Source: Nezara viridula
Lineage: Eukaryota; Arthropoda; Insecta; Hemiptera; Pentatomidae
Assembly: GCA_928085145.1 (NCBI GenBank)
Contig: OV725078.1
Coordinates: 87,335,243-87,399,242 of the forward strand
Direction of reading: 5' to 3'
DNA: 64,000 nucleotides
Every line of letters begins with the position of its first letter. Within the stretch, counting starts at the first letter, position 1. The notes beneath the pieces were generated by a model. The model worked only from the letters and a program-made list of their open reading frames with translations, searched no databases and was not told the origin of the DNA. Shown piece by piece: positions 41,801 through 46,475 of the stretch. Position numbers and translations under genes: made by a program.

Positions 41801-44800
41801 TTACTGCGCATAATCTAGGCTCAAATTTTATTACTATTATTTAGTAATTACTTTTCATTTATCTATACCGAGAATGTTCTATTCTAAACATTCTAGCTTA
41901 CTTTGCTTACTTTTTTTCAAAATATCTTTCAATATTTATAGGTAACAAAATATTTTTAAAAAATTATAATAGCCTACTAACCTTGTCATGAAAAAAGGGG
42001 TCTATATTGCATCAAATGGGGTTGAAGATTTCTATTATTTTTTTTCTTGTATGGGATGTGACTGAGATGCAAAATCCAAGTTTTCGACTTTTCACAACTA
42101 GAAGACTGAAATTGAAATAAAAAAATTATTTAACCAACATTTACATCAAGTGCCTACCAAAATAGTAAATGAAGTGAATGAAATTTTTGAAACTTGAAAA
42201 TGTTTAGCTAATTTCATGTTTATATCTTCAATAACCTGCCTTATAAGAGTTAGTGAATTAAACATTTATTTAAGTTATTATTTTGAAGGAGTAGGATACA
42301 TGTATATAGGAAAGGCTATAAATAATAGATAAAATAAGTGAGCTAGAATGACCTAAGTCATTTATTGCGTTCGATCTTTTTCGTAGGTGGCTACGCCAGT
42401 GCCGCTTTTCCGCCGATTAAGAGTATTTTCTAAAGAACTGTTTCAAATATATTAAAAAATAATCAGTGATTTAGAAAGATAAATGTATTCTCTAGATGTG
42501 TTATTTCAGGGAGTTTTTCATTATTGTTGGCTGTTTAATTACAAATGAAGCTTGATTTTAACTTTAGTTTGAACAACCTGAAAAAATTGACTTTATTTTT
42601 TATTGCCAAGGCCAATCATTTTTTTGATGCTTTATTATACTCTGACTATCATGCTTTAATAAAACACCGATTATGACAAAATTATGGCAACTGCTGAAAT
42701 TCAATGACCGAAAAACTAACTCGGGTCAAAGTCGTCACTCAGCCATGTTTGGACGCCATTTTGGGACAGTGGGGCCACTTTTTTTTGTGGTAACATTGCC
42801 TTTTTTTTAACATATAGTTACAAGGAACACAGTGATATCCAATTTATAGTGATGTGGAGAGAGGGTGCACGGAAGGGGGTTCTGCCCCACGGACTACCCT
42901 TTCCCCAAATCTTCCCCCCTTCCTTCAAAATATTAAAATGAATAATATTTACTTTCCTAACTCATATCAGACAGGTTATTGAAGATAAAAGACAATTGTA
43001 TATGATTAAACATGAAAAATAATTTAAATGGAAAATACAATTTTTTTAAATTTGAAAATCTGTATTTCATAAACTATTTGGTTTACTGAACCTGTTAGGG
43101 TGTTAAATTGTAGTATATTTAATCTAGTTTAGGCGTCAAGGTCGAAAATTTGGATTTTGCATCTCAGTCACATCCCATACCAGAAAAAAAAAAGAAACCT
43201 ACCCCCATTCAATGCAACTTACGATGTACAAGGTTACTGGGCTATAATAAAATATTTTTAATTTTTTTTTATAATTTTTTCATGGTTGTTTTCATTTTTT
43301 TTTTCCAGTTTCAAATAGCGACTTTGAATATGATAACAAAGCTCTACTTTTGCTGTTAAAAGGTGCCTGTCTTTTTCAATTGAAAAGTTATTATCAAGCT
43401 GAAGAATGTTTTAAACAAGTTATATCACTGGAAAAAAAAATTAAAGTTGATACCTTTTTAGTGCCATTTGGTTTAGTGGAACTTTCTTTAGTTTATGCTA
43501 AACAAGGAGACATCCAAAAAGCTGTTCAGATTCTAGAAAATGTTAAGTAAGTTGGCCTTTAATTTATATTAATTGAATTTAATATCAATAATATGACATA
43601 AGCTATTTATTACATGAATATCTTCTTCATGCTCTATTGGTTATTGCTGTAAGCTCTTTTTAGCAGTTTTTTTTATTAGAATAATGATTCCTTGTGGCTT
43701 AAAAGTACCATGATACTCGCATTTTTGTGTGTTAGTTCAACATAAAAGTTTTTTAATTTCATTTTTACAGTTTCTAAAATATTTGCTTAATTTTAAATGT
43801 ACAATAGTTTTATACAAACTTGAATTCAAGTGTTTTAGAAATTTTATTCATTGCCCCATCCTTTCTTAGAAATTCAATGAATATATTTTTATATAAAGAT
43901 GAATCCAAAAGTTTCGGGAATGGGGCTGTGATGGGGAGGGTGAGAGGGGATACGGTTTTTTGATAGTGAGTTCTATGGGGTAACTTGTGCAAAATTTTGG
44001 TTGTTGTGAGTGCATCTGGGAATTTTTTTGTACAACTTTTTTCGCTTTGGTGAAAACATGAGATCCCTGACTGCTAGGAGCAATGGGCGATTGTGAAATT
44101 TTATTTTATTTTGGGTAAAATGTCTACGGAAACTCTTTTGATGCTTGATTATGGAGAGGAGGGTGGGAAGGAAGATTATGAGGATTAAGCAAAACACATG
44201 TTTACAAGTGGTTTTCATGGAGAGATGTTGATTGAAGGCCAACCTTGTTCTGGATGCCCTTCAGCTTCAAGAACCAACATCAACATTGAAAAAATCAATG
44301 CCCTTGTTCGTGAAGACTGTCGTCACCAAATAATTGATTATCTCTCTGAGATGTATGGAGTGGCTTAGAGTTCAGTTGAGAGGATTTTATTTGAAGACTT
44401 GCCCTATTCACCAGACATGGACCTGTGAGACTTCTTTCTGTGCCCCAGATTCAAAAGGAACAGGAAAGGCAAACATTTTGAGACTATGGAGGAGGTAAAA
44501 CAAAAATTGCTGGATAGGCTAAAGGACAATAAGTGAATTAAAAAACAGTTTTGAACAATAGCAGAAACAGTTGGAATTATAGACAATGGGAATCTTTTTT
44601 ATCTCCCCTACCTAGCCTGGTTTTAGTCTATTTGTTTAGTCAAATAGGCCTTATGGAGTTTTCGGGGGCAGGGAAGAGGGTTTTATGCCATATTTATTTA
44701 AAACTCTCAGCTTCATGACTCGAACTGGTAATCTTCAGTTTATTAGGCTGTGTGCCAGACAATGTATGTTTGTGGCATACGTTAGCCCACTAGGCTACCA

Positions 44801-45605
44801 TGTCTCTCCCCAAGATAAAGGGAATCACTTTGAAGGTGATCAAAGTTGGGTATACAAATATTAATAAAAGAAGTCCTGCAAAATTTTCGTTTTTATCGCT
44901 CTCTCTCATTTCTTAATACCTTATAGGTCAATAGCCTCTTAGCGACATTCAAGATGAACTCCTAGTACTGTAAGGGCTCTATTCATAAAACCTCTTTTGT
45001 ACATTAGTGAAACATAATTTAATTATCTTTTCAAGGAACTATCAGATTCAAAGGGGGGGGGGGTTCAGGTTGAAACCCATTAACATTTGAAAATAATTGT
45101 TTTTTCATTGATACAACATATTGGTTTTTGTGGGTGATCTGAGCCAAATAGTTAGATCAAAATATGTTCTCTCTTAAAATTATAGTGTATGTACTTCAAA
45201 TGTCAGCAGTTTTTTAGTCAAACTGAAGCAAACCTAGCCCACTTGACACAAATCTTAAATATTAGGTATAATTGGTTATAAAGCACTGCTATTTGCTGTT
45301 ATATCAAAACTGGGATTAGGAAATCCTACTCAGGTAAATGACCTTCTATACGAGAAGGGATGAGTTTTTGTTTTTTTTAATACCTATTTATTTCATTAAA
45401 CAACTATACATTGTTCATTTTTTCAATTTAATTTTAAAATAGTGATATGTTCGTGAAATCATTTAATTTAATTTTTTTTTTTTTTTTTAGAAAAAATTAT
45501 TCTGGGTATTCCCTTGAATCACGCCTTCATTTTCGTATCCATTCTGCACTGTTGGACTTCACTTCCTTCAATAAGAAAATCTCAGAAGCAACAGAAGCCT
45601 ATTGA
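6636..45605 (+). CDS. TTC39: TTC39-family tetratricopeptide repeat protein, nine 3' exons (5' end missing)
   Basis: Nine exons joined by GT-AG introns give one uninterrupted frame of about 455 residues ending at a TGA: 6636-6768, 12556-12655, 20048-20113, 24978-25145, 25242-25405, 28238-28396, 38190-38416, 43309-43546 and 45491-45605. The splice phases fit at every join. Family landmarks appear in the expected order: EELHAELCYAEALLLKS, GVHVGIGAFNL, PSRVIKLLEFIGFSGNK, QFHHLCFWELMW, LPAIELLYLWN, LVPFGLVELSLVYAKQGD and SLESRLHFRIH. These define the IML2/TPR_39 family, a helical-repeat scaffold. Vertebrate TTC39B is linked to lipid metabolism, but the biochemical role is not settled and cannot be read from sequence. 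Family members are about 580-680 residues, so roughly 120-200 N-terminal residues are absent here. No promoter or first exon was recognised upstream of 6636. Introns are mostly large and filled with transposons; the shortest, between exons 4 and 5 here, is 96 bp. Confidence 0.93.
7020..8960 (-). mobile_element. LINE (endonuclease plus reverse transcriptase), degraded and interrupted
   Basis: On the minus strand, from 8960 downward, a broken endonuclease tail (DEEEKDAFFKML) is followed, after an interruption at 8410-7880, by a linker with WFNDECLRAINEKNKDQ. The start of the RT domain follows: IIEGLSY.MWHIRF (equivalent to NYRGISLLNVAYKI) and HNMDVHLLFIDFKLAFDCVS (palm block with the first catalytic Asp). 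Frameshifts and stops are frequent. It ends near 7020 before the YADD box, so it is 3'-truncated. The LINE at 59.3 kb belongs to a similar lineage. Confidence 0.65.
7880..8410 (-). mobile_element. LINE 3' fragment (post-RNase H zinc-knuckle tail) nested in another LINE
   Basis: The minus strand reads VLTGHCRLKTHLKICGIVDD, then CRFCRNAPETALHFITECDR: an LTGH motif and a CxxC...H...C knuckle typical of the tail after RNase H in insect LINEs. It splits the endonuclease and RT halves of the LINE at 7020-8960, so it inserted later. The 163-codon plus-strand frame over this stretch is its antisense shadow. Related fragments lie at 21.65-22.2 kb and 53.95-54.3 kb. Confidence 0.65.
8961..12555. other. 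TTC39 intron, no further element recognised
   Basis: AT-rich intronic DNA. Short frames such as those near 9.4 and 11.1 kb show no family features. A short TA tract lies near 11720-11740. Confidence 0.5.
12556..12655 (+). CDS. TTC39: TTC39 exon 2 in window
   Basis: Acceptor ctttgtag, donor gtaaaa. One base completes the split Lys of the previous exon, then 33 whole codons end in GVHVGIGAFNL, the family motif that precedes the MLSLLP segment. The segment ECNNILTTRKWTNEAHKVHF aligns in order with family members, so no exon is missing between this and the next. Confidence 0.92.
12841..13089. repeat. Foldback MITE with hammerhead-like cores
   Basis: A 249-bp palindrome. The left arm starts CATAGGTGATAAATAGTCAG and the right arm ends with its inverse; the centre lies near 12970. 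Within each arm is CTGATGA (minus 12929-12923, plus 13014-13020). In the left arm a GAAAC follows about 20 nt downstream (minus 12903-12899). The right arm retains GACCCA after CTGATGA, and the left arm retains TTGGGTT before GAAAC. Together they suggest an ancestral stem II. A truncated relative lies at 24480-24600. Confidence 0.7.
13620..13745. repeat. (TA)n microsatellite cluster
   Basis: Three TA tracts are separated by short unique spacers such as agaagtacatag. No TE ends were seen at either side. Confidence 0.95.
13746..15199. other. Intronic stretch without recognised genes
   Basis: An 88-codon minus-strand frame at 14552-14286 has no recognisable motif and no splice or family support. 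A weak promoter-box-like string near 15055 (TTCAATCCCGACC) is not enough to call a tRNA or SINE. Confidence 0.4.
15440..16330 (-). mobile_element. Tc1-like transposase remnant
   Basis: Minus-strand translation gives VTDPADNRFIAMQTLRNHTS and DVSAYTVRRRLAE (N-terminal HTH region), then QDNDRPHIENVEQDYLDG, which carries the second catalytic Asp and corresponds to the QDNDP.H block of Tc1 transposases. W.SGLQS follows (equivalent to WPAQSPDLNPIE, with the acidic residue not readable). Multiple stops and frameshifts make it inactive. A possible end motif CACTAGTGGACATAAAA lies at 15207, but no matching inverted end was found near 16.4 kb. Confidence 0.7.
16331..17763. other. Intronic stretch without recognised genes
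   Basis: Overlapping 60-70 codon frames on both strands at 16.3-16.7 kb and 17.0-17.2 kb have no family features. AT-rich intron. Confidence 0.4.
18160..18233. repeat. (TC)n(TA)n microsatellite
   Basis: A TC tract of about 30 bp joins a TA tract of about 45 bp, directly abutting the 511-bp duplicated block. Frames through it read Ser-Leu or Tyr-Ile repeats and are artefacts. Confidence 0.95.
18234..18744. repeat. 511-bp duplicated block, copy 1
   Basis: From TTTATGCCTTGTCAAACTAT to ...ATAATATTCATA this block is repeated in the same orientation at 23969-24479, and I saw no mismatch in a base-by-base reading. TA tracts bound it on both sides. It has no coding frame and no terminal inverted repeats. 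Confidence 0.95.
18785..19370 (-). mobile_element. Jockey-like LINE 3' end
   Basis: The minus strand from 19330 reads FQSKVFQKIVDAPF, then NDLNIPFIPD and PPHRLKWRCPQEFF, the same C-terminal order as the better-preserved copy at 35.9-36.5 kb (NDLNVPYVSD, PPRRLKRRWP). An AT-rich 3' tail continues to about 18785. It is severely 5'-truncated. Confidence 0.6.
20048..20113 (+). CDS. TTC39: TTC39 exon 3 in window
   Basis: A 22-codon exon encoding MISFLPSRVIKLLEFIGFSG plus NK, with acceptor tttttag and donor gtgatt. This is the most conserved stretch of the family. The right end of a hAT-like element lies only 63 bp upstream, so the acceptor region is almost entirely transposon-flanked. Confidence 0.93.
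20300..20870. repeat. Dispersed repeat of unknown class, copy 1
   Basis: Two blocks (about 20330-20500 and 20530-20860) align in the same order with 56760-56890 and 57205-57510. Shared strings include TCTATCCTCAT and ACCAGCTACCTT / ACCAACTACCTT. The other copy sits inside a LINE, which shows this is a mobile sequence. No coding capacity or ends were identified. Confidence 0.6.
21060..22630 (+). mobile_element. Mariner transposase remnant, interrupted by a LINE fragment
   Basis: It starts near ATGTCAACGCGTGATTTTTG (about 21066), reading STRDFCIILFYEFKLG, with a later GRLEFLDDD-type block. CDEKW carries the first catalytic Asp near 21530. Upstream of the insertion the frame reads HHKKVMVTVWF; downstream it resumes as LNPGETINTKLYCNQINAMH, KGPILLHDNTWPH (second Asp) and YSADLSPTDYHFFRHLDH (third Asp). 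Length and motif order fit a mariner of about 345 residues. Stops and frameshifts make it a pseudogene. It sits in the TTC39 intron between exons 3 and 4. Confidence 0.8.
21652..22221 (+). mobile_element. LINE 3' fragment (RNase H end) nested in the mariner
   Basis: It begins within the RNase H domain: VEWVPGHSGVLGNEEADELT carries the HSG.xGNE.AD signature with the last catalytic Asp. CRFCQEENETAIHIVCRCDR, a C..C...H...C knuckle, follows, and a run of about 13 A ends it at 22221. Both ends fall between VTVWF and the continuation of the mariner frame, so it is a 5'-truncated insertion into the mariner. No clear target duplication could be read because of the A-rich junction. Confidence 0.8.
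22763..23128. mobile_element. Pogo/Tigger-like MITE, degraded
   Basis: After a TA the left end reads CAGTCAACTCAATAATTCGA, then repeats of the TTCGAATTAT/TTTGAATTAT type occur near both ends, a pattern typical of pogo/Tigger subterminal regions. The right end (GACGACTATTTATAATTC on the minus strand) is a poor match. No transposase is present. A better-preserved relative lies at 40917-41479. Confidence 0.45.
23129..23640 (-). mobile_element. Possible LINE reverse transcriptase scraps
   Basis: The minus strand shows VQTGLRQGD followed by LMLFNLELEK, which resembles the LRQGDGLSPLLFN..LE block of RTE-type RTs. Lower down is LRYVDDIETT, which resembles a YADD box. Much of the intervening sequence is disrupted, including a 13-base G run at 23347. 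Support is limited. Confidence 0.4.
23969..24479. repeat. 511-bp duplicated block, copy 2
   Basis: Apparently identical to 18234-18744 and in the same orientation, 5.7 kb away. Its right edge abuts a truncated foldback element (24480-24600) rather than a TA tract. Confidence 0.95.
24480..24600. repeat. Truncated relative of the 12.8-kb foldback
   Basis: It shares TTGAAGGAAGTTAGTC, the minus-strand TGATGATGACCCACATG, and a GAAGGTATTCAAGTACT / AGTACTTGAATACCTTC inverted centre with the region around 12810-13089. Only one arm and the centre remain. Confidence 0.65.
24978..25145 (+). CDS. TTC39: TTC39 exon 4 in window
   Basis: A 56-codon phase-0 exon with acceptor ggttttcag and donor gtaagc. 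It encodes LEELGKCYELKDGIRQVLSV and then YVLSHEEGDLELSNRILEDQ, matching the TPR hairpin in which family members read G.GEG....A..LL. An ATG at 24954, inside the intron, is not the start. Confidence 0.92.
25242..25405 (+). CDS. TTC39: TTC39 exon 5 in window
   Basis: Acceptor gtattttacag, donor gtaatt. It reads LYPDGLWFLYFKGRLEFMKC through WPQFHHLCFWELMWTH and ends with two bases of a Cys codon completed by the next exon. The FHH.CYWELMW motif is a hallmark of TTC39. An inverted-head RTE-like LINE begins about 58 bp downstream of the donor. Confidence 0.93.
25464..26110 (-). mobile_element. RTE-like LINE endonuclease region, inverted relative to its RT
   Basis: On the minus strand the endonuclease C-terminal half reads, in order: DSEDEVKCEFYDKLEWLYDK (broken by shifts), NGIRLINFAISKNL, NQIDHVLI, VRSYHGADCGSDHELIIAKL (catalytic SDH), then a linker with PWFDEDCFNMCKKRKAAKLK. 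It stops at about 25464, 58 bp after the TTC39 exon 5 donor. The RT half of the same element continues from 26110 on the plus strand, the structure produced by twin priming. Confidence 0.8.
26110..27912 (+). mobile_element. RTE-like LINE reverse transcriptase, with simple-repeat tail
   Basis: Plus-strand pieces read KLKSYKAAGTDNISCELIKS (early RT), a degraded finger region, VRLGLKQGDSILPDLFCLAL, GYADDLVLLSED (intact YADD box), FKYLGSMITRKNEIEEEIK, IYKTIILPTVLYGCETWPLT and FENKVLRRIF. Several stops and shifts occur before 27090, while 27090-27557 is open. The element ends in a (TTA)n tail, a usual RTE-type 3' end. ATATTTT flanks both sides (about 25457 and 27913) and may be the target duplication. 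It fills most of the intron between exons 5 and 6. Confidence 0.85.
28238..28396 (+). CDS. TTC39: TTC39 exon 6 in window
   Basis: Acceptor tgtttag, donor gtaagt. It encodes VILDWKEALVYASNLLKSSK and WSRTIYGYQKISMLLMM, followed by a polar stretch ending in a split Lys. This matches the family segment L.WKM...YADLLSKE..WSKA.Y.Y.KA. The polar loop after it (SSDEKEEINTLIK) is variable in the family. Confidence 0.92.
28397..29779. other. TTC39 intron, nothing firmly recognised
   Basis: AT-rich. A stretch at 28950-29110 is less AT-rich and open on the minus strand (YPSSLSLPDLYRLMLPFMGQ), but I could not assign it to a family. Confidence 0.4.
29780..30550 (-). mobile_element. Jockey-like LINE, early RT domain
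   Basis: The minus strand reads LTDLPSAILKSKTNNYGPD, FKIIKHCLPALIPAL, then QKLQKSHSPPVNKVPIF, corresponding to the start of jockey-type RT (A...IKSKA.GPDGI, ..LP.L...I, W K..I.PIPK). Frameshifts are frequent. Other parts of this lineage are at 3.7-5.0, 33.6-35.2 and 35.8-36.5 kb, but these are separate insertions rather than one element. Confidence 0.55.
30616..32149. repeat. Foldback element with a mariner in its loop
   Basis: The left end TATTAGGCCAAAGGTCACCA is inverted at the right end (...TGGTGACCTTTGGCCTAATA). Homology continues inward for about 150 bp on each side, including GAGGCCRAAACGTT and ATTATATAATAATGATATATT. Between the arms is a mariner (30933-31882). In the right arm the stem GGCC (32073-32076), loop CGAGA, GGCC (32082-32085) is followed by GAAAC (32086-32090), resembling stem II and the 3' core of a hammerhead ribozyme. 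Confidence 0.7.
30933..31882 (+). mobile_element. Mariner (mauritiana-like), internally deleted, with TIRs and TA target duplication
   Basis: Terminal inverted repeats TTGGGTGGATCCATAAGTTY are flanked by TA at 30931-30932 and 31883-31884. Coding begins near 31116 (MSNDEVHFW) but jumps from the N-terminal HTH to the catalytic domain near 31277, so about 100 codons are missing. The remaining frame reads VTGNEKWI (family TGDEKWI, so the first catalytic Asp is Asn), HYDNARPH (second Asp present) and, after a frameshift that destroys the YSPDLAPSDYHLF block, LLERWQEVINKNGEYIIE. It cannot be active. Confidence 0.9.
32150..32586. other. Intronic AT-rich stretch, nothing recognised
   Basis: Short TA tract near 32426. 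No coding or repeat assignment. Confidence 0.4.
32587..32835. repeat. Foldback MITE with two head-to-head hammerhead-like cores
   Basis: Arms of about 110 bp flank a roughly 25-bp centre near 32710. The outer ends read TTGTTATTTGGYAATGATTA and its inverse. The minus strand of the left arm has CTGAAGA (32695-32689), a short stem-loop AGGA...TCCC, and GAAA (32672-32669). The right arm has CTGAAAGA (32723-32730), GGGA-loop-TCCC and GAAAC (32747-32751). This is the layout of a hammerhead core (CUGANGA, stem II, GAAA). In the left arm a possible stem III (TGTTAAC/GTTAACA) follows, but position 17 would be G, which is non-permissive. Confidence 0.75.
33241..33627 (+). mobile_element. 5S-rRNA-derived SINE, copy 2
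   Basis: Same architecture as 3204-3580 but on the plus strand: head GGGGTAGCCGTACGGGCTAA, 5S internal-promoter block at 33292-33335 (AAGTTAAGC, GTGGTTAGTACTTGGATGGG), body, and end near CTGTCCTTGAACCCGA. A TA/G-rich stretch lies immediately upstream and a jockey-like LINE in the opposite orientation immediately downstream. Confidence 0.75.
33640..35161 (-). mobile_element. Jockey-like LINE endonuclease region
   Basis: From 35161 downward the minus strand reads CHVNSQSLSAHYDEFLQYF, IIAVSETSLKP (catalytic Glu region), GGGVGLYVHNSLKPR and HYVVVYRPP. After a frameshift near 34510 it continues IIMSGDLNTNLL (GDxN catalytic motif), HTCWSGTWLDLHIIDS, LSSHDLIQLSY (SDH-like, here SHD) and a linker with RQPAPWMCQEIRDMQKRREA. 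Each half is open over 200 codons. It is truncated just before RT, next to SINE copy 2. ORF1 is not recognised. Confidence 0.85.
35196..35263. repeat. (TA)n microsatellite
   Basis: About 68 bp of TA at the left border of the mariner 3' end. Tyr-Ile repeat frames across it are artefacts. Confidence 0.95.
35268..35396 (-). mobile_element. Mariner 3' end fragment
   Basis: The minus strand reads RWQKVVDYEGDSIND and a stop, the usual mariner transposase C-terminus (RW.K.I...G.YF.D), then a short 3'UTR ending in a terminal repeat GGGGGACCAGAAAGTAACG next to TA-rich DNA. Only about 130 bp are left of this copy. It lies against the left arm of the long inverted repeat. Confidence 0.6.
35398..37210. 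repeat. Long inverted repeat (arms about 0.5 kb) with a LINE insertion
   Basis: Left arm 35398 to about 36640, interrupted at 35757-36475, is the imperfect inverse of about 36710-37210. Landmarks in both arms are AAAAACTTCYTCGTTTAATA/AAAAACTTCTTTCGTTTAA, TTAAGTTGAGGTTTATTAG, TTGTTTTTCCGTGATATGG and ATGTAAAGTGGTKATGAAAT. The centre is near 36680. After removing the LINE the structure is about 1.1 kb. A transcript crossing it (the TTC39 pre-mRNA does) could fold into a long hairpin. Confidence 0.85.
35757..36475 (-). mobile_element. Jockey-like LINE, 5'-truncated, with 51-nt A-tail and exact target duplication
   Basis: ACATAATTGCC occurs at 35746-35756 and 36476-36486, an 11-bp target duplication. 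The minus strand reads CPTVSFNNTPLIPVDQIRYL, LGLHLDKQLTWNPHTRLKRL and RPIWTYGIELWGS. After one frameshift near 36180 it continues NDLNVPYVSD and RRLKRRWPRDLLI to a stop at 35926-35924, a short 3'UTR and 51 A (plus-strand T at 35757-35807). The long clean tail and exact duplication suggest a recent insertion into the left arm of the inverted repeat. Confidence 0.93.
37430..38189. other. TTC39 intron, nothing recognised
   Basis: A 94-codon plus-strand frame at 37867-38151 contains Cys-rich and Phe-rich runs but no family features. Confidence 0.4.
38190..38416 (+). CDS. TTC39: TTC39 exon 7 in window
   Basis: Acceptor tgattatag, donor gtaagt. It reads KIPQWRQRFAGKSLPMEKFC, then LPAIELLYLWNLFKIVGKKW and a helical tail. 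This matches the family block IAGKSLP.EKFA.RK..RY......LP.PALE..Y.WN....IGK. The reading joins exon 6 directly, with no missing residues implied. Confidence 0.93.
38990..39735 (-). mobile_element. Mariner remnant, catalytic core deleted
   Basis: The minus strand reads HEIIKYEGEDVLDQCTARR (HTH region), SMSTREIARECVMSKDSVSH, RKVKKSSRLVPHKLTSQQSA and EICENLLNNP. It then jumps directly to RLLPHPAYSPDLAPSDSYLF (third catalytic Asp block) and ends near QLARRWLMTVDSNGLYF. The segment with the first two catalytic Asp residues is absent. Possible terminal sequence near 38990; the opposite end was not identified. Confidence 0.75.
40142..40615 (-). mobile_element. LINE 3' fragment with A-tail and 13-bp target duplication
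   Basis: TTTTTCGACCTAG is present at 40129-40141 and 40616-40628. The minus strand between reads IKTVLICGSETWTLTSTLQK, FERKIFCTITGAIWDQSTN and AQRLRWVGHVACSNP, the C-terminal tail of RTE/CR1-type RTs (LYGSETW, FERK.LR, RLRWVGH). It ends in a roughly 13-nt A tail (plus T run at 40147). It is 5'-truncated and lies in the intron between TTC39 exons 7 and 8. Confidence 0.88.
40917..41479. mobile_element. Pogo/Tigger-like MITE
   Basis: The left end (CTGTGGACTCTCGCTAATTC) and right end (minus strand AACAGTGAACTCTCACTAATC) form a pogo-type TIR and are flanked by TA at 40915-40916 and 41480-41481. The interior is AT-rich with no transposase. Next to the ends are AATCCAAAC-type subterminal repeats. 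Confidence 0.75.
41979..43234. mobile_element. TIR element of unknown superfamily
   Basis: An imperfect inverted repeat of about 100 bp bounds the element. The left end runs CCTTGT...GGGATGTGACTGAGATGC, AAAATCCAAGTTTTCGACTT; the right end is its inverse (43134-43234). The interior core (42340-42900), starting near TGGCTACGCCAGTGCCGCTT and ending near CCCCACGGACTA, recurs at 58240-58790 without these ends. No transposase was recognised. It ends 75 bp before TTC39 exon 8. Confidence 0.6.
43309..43546 (+). CDS. TTC39: TTC39 exon 8 in window
   Basis: Acceptor ttttttttttccag, donor gtaagt. It encodes LLLLLKGACLFQLKSYYQAE, then DTFLVPFGLVELSLVYAKQG and AVQILENVK, equivalent to LLKGLCL..LGR...AE..F......YLVPF.L.ELGLLY..QG in the family. 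A TIR element of unknown class ends about 75 bp upstream of the acceptor. Confidence 0.93.
43890..44589 (+). mobile_element. Mariner (SETMAR-like group) remnant, internally deleted
   Basis: A possible terminal repeat GAATCCAAAAGTTTCGGGAA lies at 43900. Plus-strand pieces read KFYFILGKMSTETLLMLDYG in two frames, GQPCSGCPSASRTNINIEKI, NALVREDCRHQIIDYLSEMY and SVERILFEDL. The sequence then jumps to PYSPDMDL and FFLCPRFKRNRKGKHFETME. Everything between the HTH and the third catalytic Asp is deleted. Its right end is cut by the tRNA-derived SINE. Confidence 0.7.
44590..44812 (-). mobile_element. tRNA-derived SINE
   Basis: On the minus strand an RNA polymerase III A box (TGGTAGCCTAGTGGGCTAAC, minus of 44781-44800) and a B box (CAGTTCGAGTC, minus of 44717-44728) are spaced as in a tRNA gene. 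The 3' side of the acceptor stem does not match, and a roughly 120-bp unrelated body follows, so this is a SINE rather than a tRNA gene. Confidence 0.7.
45491..45605 (+). CDS. TTC39: TTC39 terminal exon with stop
   Basis: A long T tract and ttttttag form the acceptor. The exon reads KNYSGYSLESRLHFRIHSAL and ends ...NKKISEATEAY followed by TGA at 45603-45605. The YS.ESRLHFRIHAAL block is the conserved C-terminus of TTC39 proteins, so this is the natural end of the gene. Confidence 0.94.
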
Positions 45606-45681
45606 ATTTTTTCAAATAATACAGAATTTTAATTAATCATTCCATTATATTGTTAATCATAAGGGGGGAAATGTAAACTTT

Positions 45682-45687
45682 AATAAA
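45682..45687 (+). promoter_or_regulatory. Probable poly(A) signal of TTC39
   Basis: AATAAA occurs 77 bp after the TGA, followed by further AATAA repeats and an AT-rich stretch. Its position suits a short 3'UTR. LINE coding remnants begin by about 45820, which sets an outer limit for the gene. Confidence 0.5.
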
Positions 45688-45819
45688 TAATAAAGGAACT
45701 CAATTAAAGTTGTAAATTTATTTTCCCCTTTGAAGTAAACAATATTGGTCTTAAAATGAACTATGTATTTCTACAAAACTATTGTGTTTTACTTAGACTA
45801 CATTCATTTATATAAAACT

Positions 45820-46335
45820 GTTATGACAAAGGCCATCAGATCACTTGATTTAGAGGCAAACAAATGGAAAACTATGTACAAGAAGTCCCCTGACCTAGCA
45901 AAACAAACCATCAATATTGGTCCATTTAACTTTGAGGAAGAAATAAATATGGCCCAGTTCACTTATTCGGTGTTACTGTTAAACTCAAGGTAATGTAAAC
46001 GAGCTTGAGATGAAGAGAAGAATATTGACAGTCAGCAAATGTTACTTTGGCCTCCGCAGGGAATTTAACTTATGCCTTTCATCCCAGCAGACCAAGCTTC
46101 ATCTTTACAAGACATTAATCCGCTCAGTCCTATTGTGTGGATCAGAAATATGGAAAAGTAAAAGAATTCAGACAAGTTTAGGTTTAATAAAAATAATAAA
46201 AAAAAACGATGGTCCAAAAATTTCATTAAATAGTAGTCAATATTTATTATTATTATTATTTATGTATCTCTGAAGCTCCTTATCCCATATTTCAGTATTT
46301 TTGTATTATTCTAAAGGGACTCGTCCCAGAATAAA
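45820..46335 (+). mobile_element. LINE RT C-terminal fragment
   Basis: The plus strand reads NIGPFNFEEEINMAQFTY (equivalent to FE.V..FTYLG), then in another frame MKRRILTVSKCYFGLRREF and LHLYKTLIRSVLLCGSEIW. This is the tail of an RTE/CR1-like RT. It ends with a (TTA)n stretch and a motif CTAAAGGGACTCGTCCCAGA followed by ATAAA at about 46330, similar to one at 55299-55330. It begins just after the TTC39 poly(A) signal. Confidence 0.7.
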
Positions 46336-46475
46336 TACAGTATTATTGTTATATTATTAAACATTTGTTAAATTTTAATGTTTCAATCCATCTTATTAGG
46401 TCATCAGGGCTGAAAAAGACACAAGAAAGTGTCAAGTGAAAGTTGAAATTTTATAATATAATATAAAAATCTTAA

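Noticed and set aside
44717..44812. Possible tRNA gene
   Set aside because: A and B boxes are good, but the acceptor-stem halves do not pair and a SINE body follows.
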